The position numbers and the translations under genes were made by a program. From positions 1-5,387 of the forward strand of contig JACDBF010000185.1 in NCBI GenBank assembly GCA_013695055.1: a stretch of DNA of 5,387 nucleotides, read 5' to 3'. The notes beneath the pieces are model-generated. The model made no database searches. It was given only the letters and a program-made list of their open reading frames with translations, and was not told the origin of the DNA. Source of the stretch: Actinomycetota bacterium. GTDB taxonomy: Bacteria > Actinomycetota > CADDZG01 > WHSQ01. Positions 1-5,387 of the stretch are shown here, piece by piece (positions within the stretch are counted from its first letter, which is position 1; every line of letters begins with the position of its first letter).

Positions 1-8
1 CGTCCCAT
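1..8 (-). CDS. Probable start of a further downstream operon gene (only the first codons are in the window)
   Basis: Read on the minus strand, the aldehyde dehydrogenase stop and the next bases are TGATGGGACG. The stop TGA (10-8) shares its A with an ATG (8-6), the classic TGATG stop/start overlap of translationally coupled genes. A GGAGG lies at 17-13, four bases ahead of this ATG, inside the end of the aldehyde dehydrogenase gene. Only Met-Gly and two bases of a third codon are visible, so the product is unknown. The continuous overlaps in the rest of the cluster make a real start plausible, but an ATG here by chance cannot be excluded. Confidence 0.5.
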
Positions 9-1360
9 CAGGCCTCCGTGCTAAAGAAAACGTTCTTTATCTCTGAGTTGCCTTCGAGCGCATGCATGCCCAACTCGCGTCCGAACCCCGACTGCTTGAA
101 GCCGCCAAAAGGAGTCGCGGGCCGGACCGACGTGTTGGAGTTGATGGACACCGTCCCAGTCTCGAGAGCCCGCGCTACTCGCAATGCGCGGCCGCCATCA
201 CGCGTCCATATCGATCCAGATAATCCGTAGGGCGTGTCGTTCGCGATGCGAATCGCTTCCTCTTCGCTCGAGAACGGGATCATGCACACGACGGGACCAA
301 ATATCTCCTCTTGAGCCGCGCGCTCGTCATTGCTCACCGGAGCAAGCACCGTGGGGGGGAACCAAAATCCCTTCCCGTCGGGAACTTGGCCCTTGTAGGC
401 GACCCTGCCCTCGGAGTAGGACCGAACGGATGCGCGCTGATCTTCGGATATGAGAGGTCCCATGTCCGTGTCCTCATTCTCCGGATCTCCAACCGTCAAT
501 CTGGAGGTCGCCTCGGAGACGAGCTCCACGAAGCGATCGAAGACATCGGTGTGTACCAGGATGCGGCTGCGTGCGCAGCAGTCCTGGCCTGCGTTGCCGA
601 ACACTGCACTGGGAGCCGCCTCGGCCGCCCGTTCGAGGTCGGCGTCTTCGAAGACCACGTTCGCAGACTTTCCACCCAGCTCGAGCGTCACCCGCTTGAT
701 GGTTCCCGCGGCACTCTCCATAACCTTGCGGCCGACCTCTGTGGAACCGGTGAAACCGATCTTGGCGACGCGCTCGTGTTCGACCAGTCGCTGACCGGCA
801 ACACTGCCCTTGCCCACTACGACGTTCAGGACACCTTCGGGAATGCCGGCCTCCAGCGCCAGCTCCGCGAGTCGAAGCGCGCTCATGGGGGTCACCTCGG
901 CAGGCTTCAGCACAACTGTATTGCCGCACGCGAGCGCCGGAGCAAGCTTCCAATTGGCGATGTTGAGTGGAAAGTTCCAGGGGGTGATCAAGCCGATCAC
1001 CCCAAGTGGTTCACGGAAAGTCATATCGACTCCACCGGAAACGGGAATCGTCTCGCCGTGATGCTTGTCGATCGCTCCGGCGTAGAAATAGATGACTTCG
1101 GCAACCATCGCGACCTCGTCGCGCGCATCGCCGATCGGCTTGCCGACGTTTCGCATCTCGAGCCGAGCGAGCTCTTCCGCGTTGTCCTCCACGAGCGCTG
1201 CGAGACGGCGCAAAAGCCGGGCGCGGTCAGAGGGATCCACCGCACGCCAACCGGGCCAGGCAGCCTCAGCAGCATCGATCGCACCGTCCATCTCTTCCGC
1301 GCTCGCCTCGGGAAGCTCGAGGATCGTCTCTTCGGTTGCGGGATTGACGACTATGGTCAT
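8..1360 (-). CDS. NAD-type aldehyde dehydrogenase (aminoaldehyde/betaine-aldehyde dehydrogenase-like)
   Basis: A 450-residue member of the ALDH superfamily, which oxidises aldehydes to acids with NAD(P)+ in the cytoplasm. Visible landmarks: PWNFP with the oxyanion Asn at 129; KPAE with cofactor Lys152 and Glu155, the Glu usually binding the adenine ribose and favouring NAD+; the FTGSTEVG nucleotide loop at 203-210; the general base Glu227 in LELGGK; the catalytic Cys261 in GQDCC (codon 578-580); EEIFGPV near 351-357; and PFGGFKQSG near 417-425. The GQDC context resembles gamma-aminobutyraldehyde and betaine-aldehyde dehydrogenases, so an amino-aldehyde substrate is inferred. The frame is open to 1594, but the ATG at 1360 is chosen because it gives the normal ALDH N-terminus, has AGGAG upstream, and overlaps the preceding stop as ATGA. 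The protein is somewhat shorter than the usual 470-500 residues, mainly from a compact stretch around residues 308-330. Confidence 0.93.
   Translation of the reverse strand: MTIVVNPATEETILELPEASAEEMDGAIDAAEAAWPGWRAVDPSDRARLLRRLAALVEDNAEELARLEMRNVGKPIGDARDEVAMVAEVIYFYAGAIDKHHGETIPVSGGVDMTFREPLGVIGLITPWNFPLNIANWKLAPALACGNTVVLKPAEVTPMSALRLAELALEAGIPEGVLNVVVGKGSVAGQRLVEHERVAKIGFTGSTEVGRKVMESAAGTIKRVTLELGGKSANVVFEDADLERAAEAAPSAVFGNAGQDCCARSRILVHTDVFDRFVELVSEATSRLTVGDPENEDTDMGPLISEDQRASVRSYSEGRVAYKGQVPDGKGFWFPPTVLAPVSNDERAAQEEIFGPVVCMIPFSSEEEAIRIANDTPYGLSGSIWTRDGGRALRVARALETGTVSINSNTSVRPATPFGGFKQSGFGRELGMHALEGNSEIKNVFFSTEA
13..17 (-). promoter_or_regulatory. Shine-Dalgarno sequence for the gene starting at the left edge
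   Basis: GGAGG on the minus strand, separated by CCTG from the ATG at 8-6. It lies within the last codons of the aldehyde dehydrogenase gene. It is the main support for a downstream coupled gene, although these bases also encode part of the aldehyde dehydrogenase C-terminus. Confidence 0.5.
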
Positions 1361-2139
1361 GTGTCTCCTCTCGTAACCGAGCGGTTCGATGTGCGCGTCC
1401 TCGCGTATTCCGATGCGGCTTGCACCAGTTGCTCGAACAGAAGAAGATCGTCTCCTTCTTCCGGATGCCAGAGAACTCCGATCGCAAAGTCCAGGCGCTG
1501 GTCTTCTATGGCCTCGGTCGTCGAATCTGTTGCCCATGCAGCGCGACTCAGTCCCTCGCCGAGTCTTTCCGGGGCTTGATGATGGTGCGAGCACACGGTG
1601 CTTCCGCTCCGCACCATGCCGGCAAGCCGGCTGCCCGGCGATACCTCGACATCATGCTTCGAGAAGATCCCGGGAGACTCCTTGTGCGTTTCGCCGGCTC
1701 CTTTGTCCGGAAGGTGCTGTTGGAGATCTCCGCCGCGCGCGATGTTCATGATCTCCATCCCGCGACAGATCGCAAGTGATGGGACGCCGCCCTTAAGAGC
1801 GCCTTCGAGCAACCGCAACTCTGCCCGGTCGCGATCGGGCCGGATGTCCTTGGTCTCGACGTGTGGAGCAGCGCCGTACAAAGAAGGATCGACATCCGAT
1901 CCTCCGGAGAGCACCAGGCCATCGAAGACGCCTAAGGTTTCTTCAACGCCGTCAAGGGATGGAGGAATCAGCAGCGCCCGTCCCCCAGACGCTTCCACGG
2001 CCCGCACATAGGTCCAGGGGACGAGCGCGGCCGGCTTGTCCCACGGCCCCCACCGTGCACGTTCCAGATAACAAGTGATGCCGATGATGGGGCGCAACGT
2101 ACTCGTTTCTTTGCCCTCGATAGTTGCGCCGAGAGTCAT
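1357..2139 (-). CDS. Class I glutamine amidotransferase-fold gamma-glutamyl hydrolase (PuuD/peptidase C26 family)
   Basis: A 260-residue protein of the PuuD-type family. These enzymes cleave gamma-glutamyl amides such as gamma-glutamyl-GABA, releasing glutamate, with a Cys-His-Glu triad. Seen here: IIGITCYLE at 18-26, the typical N-terminal strand; the oxyanion and family signature LSGGSDVDPSLYG at 77-89; the nucleophile Cys125 in the elbow AICRGME (codon 1765-1767); SHHHQA at 184-189, corresponding to the family's SLHHQ-type motif; and the triad residues His225 and Glu227 in WHPEE. All expected active-site residues are present and the length is normal. The frame is open to 2202, but the ATG at 2139 is preferred because it overlaps the TGA of the FAD/GcvT gene as ATGA and avoids a 21-residue nonconserved extension. 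No strong Shine-Dalgarno sequence precedes it, which fits translational coupling. Its stop overlaps the aldehyde dehydrogenase start in the same way. The natural amide is unknown. Confidence 0.9.
   Translation of the reverse strand: MTLGATIEGKETSTLRPIIGITCYLERARWGPWDKPAALVPWTYVRAVEASGGRALLIPPSLDGVEETLGVFDGLVLSGGSDVDPSLYGAAPHVETKDIRPDRDRAELRLLEGALKGGVPSLAICRGMEIMNIARGGDLQQHLPDKGAGETHKESPGIFSKHDVEVSPGSRLAGMVRSGSTVCSHHHQAPERLGEGLSRAAWATDSTTEAIEDQRLDFAIGVLWHPEEGDDLLLFEQLVQAASEYARTRTSNRSVTRGDT
1365..1369 (-). promoter_or_regulatory. Shine-Dalgarno sequence deciding the aldehyde dehydrogenase start
   Basis: AGGAG on the minus strand within GAGAGGAG, four bases (ACAC) before the ATG at 1360. It sits inside the final codons of the preceding hydrolase gene. 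It supports the start at 1360 over the longer upstream-open frame, whose extra 78 codons would lie entirely over the hydrolase gene. Confidence 0.8.
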
Positions 2140-4556
2140 GCCCGGATCCGCTCGTTGTCGGGGTCGAACAGCGGCGTCTCCGCCACCCGTCCGCCGATCC
2201 AATCTCCAAAGATGCCCACCTCGACGCGCGTTCCCGGCGTTGCGCCGTCGGCCCGCACATACGCGTAAGCGAGCGAGCGTTTGACGCTGTACCCATAACC
2301 TCCCGAGGTCACCCGGCCCGCAACGCGACCCTCGATGCGAACCGGTTCCGAGCCCAGCGCCACATCGTTCCCCTCATCGAGCACCAGACAAACGAGCTTG
2401 CGTTCGAGCGTTCCCTCTTTCGCCGCCACGAGCGCCTCCCTGCCCAAGAAAGCCCCCTTATCGAGCTTGACCGCGAAATCGAGGCCGGCCTCCCACGGAT
2501 TCTCATTGGGAGTGACATCCGCCCCCCACACAACGTAGCCCTTCTCCAGCCTGAGGGAGTCGATCGCACGATATCCCCCTGCGACAAGCCCGTGAGAGAG
2601 TCCTTCATCCCACAAGGTGTCCCATAATGAGAGACCGAACTCCATCGGACAGTAAAGCTCCCAACCGAGCTCGCCCACATACGTCACGCGCGCTGCGAGA
2701 CAGGGGATCTTGCCCACCGCTATCTCACACGCCTGCATGTACCTCAAACCCTCGTTGGACAAATCGGAATCGGTGAGCGGCTGCAAAATCTCGCGAGCGC
2801 GCGGGCCCCAGAGCCCAAGGCAGCAATAACGAGATGTGACGTCATCGATTCTCACGGATCCATCGTCCGGAGCGTGGAAGCGAACCCAGGCGAGGTCGTG
2901 GCCTCCAAAAGCGGTGCCGGTGATGATCCGAAAGCGATCGGGGCCCAGCCTGGTCACCGTCACGTCGCACTGGATACCACCCCTACTGTTCAACATCTGG
3001 GTGTAGGTGACGGCGCCGGTAGCGCGCGCCACCCTGTTAGCACAAAGGTGCTCCAGGAGATGCTCGGCGCCCGCGCCCGAAACCTCCAGCTTCGCGAACG
3101 ATGTCTCATCAAAGAGGGCAGCCGTCGTCCGGCAGGCAAGGTGCTCGGTTTGAACGGCGGGGGACCAGAACCGCCCAGCCCAACCGGGTGGCCGTACCGA
3201 CTCATCCCCAAACGGCGCATTCGACTCGAACCAATTGGCTCGTTCCCAACCGGCCTTCTCGCCGAACACGGCGTCAAGCTCCTGCAAGCGCGCGTACACC
3301 GGCGAGACGCGCAGCGGCCGAGCCGATCGCTTCTCCTCGTGCGGGTAGACGATGTCGTAGTACTTGGAATAGGACTCGACAGAGCGTTCCTTCGTGAAAG
3401 CCCGGCTGCGATGCTGCGGTCCGAAACGACTAAGGCTCATGCCGGCCACGTCCCACTCGGGTTGCCCGTCGATGATCCACTCGGCAATCGTCTTGCCGAC
3501 TCCGCCGGCGCCGGCAAGGCCATGGACACAGAAGCCCGCCGCTACCCAGAAGCCGCCCACATCACTCCCGCCCAGAATGAACTCACCATCTGGAGTGAAC
3601 GACTCAAGCCCGTTCACCCACCGAGCAACGGGTGTCTTCTCGAGCTGAGGAACGAGAGCGCGTGCGCCGGCGAGCGACTCTTCGAAGCGTTCGGGGCGGG
3701 CGGGAAAGAGCGACCTCGGCCGATCGGGCAACGCCCTTCCTTCCCAAGTGCTGGGAGCGCGTGAATATCCGCCCACCAAGAGGCCCCCGTTCTTCTCCCG
3801 GAAGTAAACGATGCGGTCGGGATCGCGCACGGTAGGAATCGGACCCAGCGGAGGTTCAAACGCCTCGGTCTCGAGGTACTGATGCTCCATCGCCACGATT
3901 GGAATATCTACGCCGGCCATGCGCCCGATCTCGGGGGCCTGAACGCCCGTCGCGTTCACGACCACATCCGATCTGATGTGGCCGCGATCCGTTTCGACAC
4001 CCACGACCCGGCCGTTCTCGACGGTTACGGCCATGACTCTCGTTTCGGTGGCGATGTCGACGCCGAGTCGCAGCGCCCCGGCTGCCAGAGCTCCCGTAAG
4101 ACTCTCGGGATCGAGGTATCCGTCCCCCGGAAGCCACGCGGCCATGAGCACATCGTCCACGCTTAGGAGTGGACACAGCTCCCTAGCTTGCCGTCTATCG
4201 ATTAGCTCGAGCTCGAGCCCGAACGTCTGCGCCCATCCCGCCTGCCTCTTGAGCTCCTCGACTCGCTCGGGCGAAACCGCCACACGAATCCCGCCCACGC
4301 GCCGCCAACCGGGATCCATCTCAGTTTCTCTCTCCAGCTCGGAATAGAGCTCTGTTGAGTACATCATCATGCGCGTGTGGCTCATCGTGGAGCGAAGCTG
4401 TCCGACGAAGCCGGCCGAATGCCAGGTCGTCCCGTCCGAGAGCCCATTCCGCTCGATGACCTGAACGTCTTTCATTCCGAGCTTTGCGAGATGGTAGGCA
4501 ATGCTGCAGCCACCTACTCCGCCGCCGATGATGACCGCTTCCGCTTGCGAACGCAT
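2136..4556 (-). CDS. FAD-dependent amine oxidoreductase fused to GcvT folate module (dimethylglycine/sarcosine dehydrogenase-like)
   Basis: An 806-residue two-part enzyme. Residues about 5-365 form a DAO-type FAD domain: dinucleotide motif GGGVGG at 11-16, ribose-binding Glu35, and TTWHSAG at 43-49, whose His46 (codon 4419-4421) sits where dimethylglycine and sarcosine dehydrogenases attach FAD covalently. GFCVHGLAGAGG near 341-352 closes the domain. A linker of the FAO_M type (about 366-425, with YDIVYPHEE) leads to a GcvT aminomethyltransferase fold (about 425-690) and its C-terminal barrel (about 715-800). GGIQCD at 526-531 places Asp531 near the folate-site Asp of GcvT; YVGELGWELY at 626-635 and NPWEAGLDF at 686-694 are GcvT signatures. 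Family knowledge suggests oxidation of an N-methyl or secondary amine, with the one-carbon unit captured by tetrahydrofolate as 5,10-methylene-THF. The start is firm: an in-frame TAG immediately precedes the ATG and the FAD motif begins ten residues later. Only a weak GGCGGGG precedes it. The amine substrate is not determined. Confidence 0.92.
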   Translation of the reverse strand: MRSQAEAVIIGGGVGGCSIAYHLAKLGMKDVQVIERNGLSDGTTWHSAGFVGQLRSTMSHTRMMMYSTELYSELERETEMDPGWRRVGGIRVAVSPERVEELKRQAGWAQTFGLELELIDRRQARELCPLLSVDDVLMAAWLPGDGYLDPESLTGALAAGALRLGVDIATETRVMAVTVENGRVVGVETDRGHIRSDVVVNATGVQAPEIGRMAGVDIPIVAMEHQYLETEAFEPPLGPIPTVRDPDRIVYFREKNGGLLVGGYSRAPSTWEGRALPDRPRSLFPARPERFEESLAGARALVPQLEKTPVARWVNGLESFTPDGEFILGGSDVGGFWVAAGFCVHGLAGAGGVGKTIAEWIIDGQPEWDVAGMSLSRFGPQHRSRAFTKERSVESYSKYYDIVYPHEEKRSARPLRVSPVYARLQELDAVFGEKAGWERANWFESNAPFGDESVRPPGWAGRFWSPAVQTEHLACRTTAALFDETSFAKLEVSGAGAEHLLEHLCANRVARATGAVTYTQMLNSRGGIQCDVTVTRLGPDRFRIITGTAFGGHDLAWVRFHAPDDGSVRIDDVTSRYCCLGLWGPRAREILQPLTDSDLSNEGLRYMQACEIAVGKIPCLAARVTYVGELGWELYCPMEFGLSLWDTLWDEGLSHGLVAGGYRAIDSLRLEKGYVVWGADVTPNENPWEAGLDFAVKLDKGAFLGREALVAAKEGTLERKLVCLVLDEGNDVALGSEPVRIEGRVAGRVTSGGYGYSVKRSLAYAYVRADGATPGTRVEVGIFGDWIGGRVAETPLFDPDNERIRA

Positions 4557-4617
4557 CTAGTGCCCCGCCGCGAGAATTACCGACACATTCGAGCGATCGA
4601 CGAGCACTCGAGCAATC
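4557..4617 (-). other. 61-base intergenic gap between kinase-like gene and FAD/GcvT gene
   Basis: This is the only true spacer in the window. On the minus strand it ends with a weak purine stretch (GGCGGGG) and an in-frame TAG touching the ATG of the FAD/GcvT gene. I see no convincing -35/-10 pair and no stem followed by a T-run, so neither a promoter nor a terminator is supported. Several short TCGA/CGATCG self-complementary words occur, which is not unusual in GC-rich DNA. Read-through transcription from the kinase-like gene is the simplest reading. Confidence 0.6.
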
Positions 4618-5387
4618 TCATCTCAGCCGCTCCAGAGCTTCTTTGAACGGCCGGCCTGCAGCGATCTCCTCCGAGCGCTCAAAGTGCTCGTCTGCGTAAG
4701 TAACGAAGTCGAAATCCAGTTCGGAGATGCCCTGCTGCACCACCGCCCACATGGCCTCCCGAAAATCCGACATCGGTTTCATGAGAGCCAGCGAGCTTCG
4801 CTGCTCCCTGGTGGGGGCGCCCAAATAGCTTACCAACAGAGCAGCATCTTCCTCGGTCGCGAAGCCGTGATTCACCGAAAAGTTGGCGAGATCGAAGAAA
4901 GGATCGCCCATACCCGCGTACTCCCAATCGACGATCCTGATGCGCCGGCCGTCGTCCAGGAAGTTAGCGTTCAAGAGGTCGTTGTGACATGGATGCTGCG
5001 GCTGCGGCCCGCGCGCTCTTTCGATCGTGCCCGCCGTCTCCTTCACTCGATCGTACGCAGGCGGAACCTCGACACCACGCTCCTCAGCGATAGCGCGGTA
5101 GTCCTCTACAACTCGGAAGGAGTCGAACCGCCCCGGTATCGACTTTCCGTAGTGGAGGCCATGCAGGGCACGCGCGATGCTGGCGATTCGCTCTTGCGTC
5201 CGCATCTCCTCGACCGGTATGGGCCGGCCCTCGATGAAACGTGTAACCAGATATCCCTCGGGTTCGACGAAATCAACGACCTCGGGACCAAGTCCGGTTT
5301 CGGCCGCAGCCAGGGAAGCGACATGCTCCGTCGAACGGTCAATGCCCAAGAGCTCGGTATCTTTGCCTCCGATGCGCAGCACCAAGG
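4618..5387 (-). CDS. Choline/ethanolamine kinase-like phosphotransferase (APH fold), 5' end cut by the window
   Basis: At least 255 residues of an aminoglycoside-phosphotransferase-fold enzyme, of the kind that phosphorylates small alcohols such as choline or ethanolamine with ATP. The first visible residues, VLRIGGKDTELLGIDR, match the second half of the nucleotide-binding lobe, with the ATP-lysine region at or just beyond the edge. The codon at 5385-5383 is TTG and is probably an internal Leu rather than the start, so the gene continues to the right. Counting from that codon, the catalytic loop is CHNDLLNANFL at 133-143, with base Asp136 and metal-binding Asn141, and the metal Asp153 lies in IVDWEYAG at 151-158. 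GDPFFDLANF at 160-169 follows as in choline kinase/LicA-type proteins. It is in the same direction as the amine-catabolic genes and 61 bases upstream of them. Which alcohol it phosphorylates, or whether it has another role, is not visible. Confidence 0.85.
   Translation of the reverse strand, partial: LVLRIGGKDTELLGIDRSTEHVASLAAAETGLGPEVVDFVEPEGYLVTRFIEGRPIPVEEMRTQERIASIARALHGLHYGKSIPGRFDSFRVVEDYRAIAEERGVEVPPAYDRVKETAGTIERARGPQPQHPCHNDLLNANFLDDGRRIRIVDWEYAGMGDPFFDLANFSVNHGFATEEDAALLVSYLGAPTREQRSSLALMKPMSDFREAMWAVVQQGISELDFDFVTYADEHFERSEEIAAGRPFKEALERLR

Noticed and set aside
353..359. Run of seven G on the plus strand as a possible frameshift or slippage site
   Set aside because: It encodes the conserved Phe-Pro-Pro-Thr of the aldehyde dehydrogenase in frame and the protein continues normally on both sides, so there is no sign of a broken frame.
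311..1579. Long plus-strand open frame (422 codons) opposite the aldehyde dehydrogenase
   Set aside because: It lies wholly antisense to a gene with clear catalytic motifs, its translation is rich in Arg/His/Gly without recognisable domains, and long antisense frames are common in GC-rich coding DNA.
1361..1594. 78-residue N-terminal extension of the aldehyde dehydrogenase
   Set aside because: It would overlap the hydrolase gene completely, looks unlike any ALDH N-terminus, and the internal ATG at 1360 has a strong Shine-Dalgarno sequence and an ATGA overlap.
2140..2202. 21-residue N-terminal extension of the PuuD-like hydrolase
   Set aside because: It lies inside the end of the FAD/GcvT gene, has nonconserved Arg/Gly-rich sequence, and the ATG at 2139 gives an ATGA overlap.
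2874..3764. Plus-strand open frame of 296 codons opposite the FAD/GcvT gene
   Set aside because: It is antisense to a well-supported conserved enzyme, has no recognisable motif and has low-complexity composition; it is a shadow frame.
4557..4617. Possible promoter or terminator in the gap before the FAD/GcvT gene
   Set aside because: A TAATTC-like word has no -35 partner at proper spacing, and the short inverted words lack a stable stem with a following T-run.
1..5387. CRISPR array, tRNA or rRNA gene, insertion sequence or long repeats
   Set aside because: Nearly all bases are occupied by four conserved protein genes; no repeated units, transposase motifs or RNA gene signatures were seen by eye.

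Overview
The window holds one tightly packed minus-strand gene cluster; no gene is supported on the plus strand. The DNA is GC-rich, genes overlap by a few bases, and the protein types resemble those of high-GC soil bacteria. An actinobacterial origin (for example the Thermoleophilia or Rubrobacter side of Actinomycetota) is my best inference, but it rests on protein style only, not on a marker gene.

Layout in the direction of transcription, right to left: (1) a 5'-truncated choline/ethanolamine-kinase-type phosphotransferase (5387 to 4618); (2) after a 61-base gap, a large FAD-dependent amine oxidoreductase fused to a folate-binding GcvT module, of the dimethylglycine/sarcosine dehydrogenase type (4556 to 2136); (3) overlapping it by ATGA, a class I glutamine amidotransferase-fold hydrolase of the PuuD (gamma-glutamyl-GABA hydrolase) family (2139 to 1357); (4) overlapping that by ATGA, an NAD-type aldehyde dehydrogenase (1360 to 8); (5) at the extreme left edge, a likely next start codon that overlaps the aldehyde dehydrogenase stop as TGATG and has a good Shine-Dalgarno sequence, so the operon probably continues beyond the window.

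Taken together the genes look like a catabolic operon for a small amine, probably N-methylated or hydroxylated (choline/betaine/sarcosine-like, ethanolamine-like, or a gamma-glutamylated amine). The FAD enzyme would oxidise an N-methyl or secondary amine and pass the one-carbon unit to tetrahydrofolate. The aldehyde dehydrogenase would oxidise an amino-aldehyde, and the PuuD-like enzyme would cleave a gamma-glutamyl amide. The kinase-like protein would act on an amino alcohol or a related alcohol. The exact substrate cannot be read from the sequence. A gamma-glutamyl ligase (GlnA/PuuA-like), a permease and a regulator, expected for such a pathway, are not in the window.
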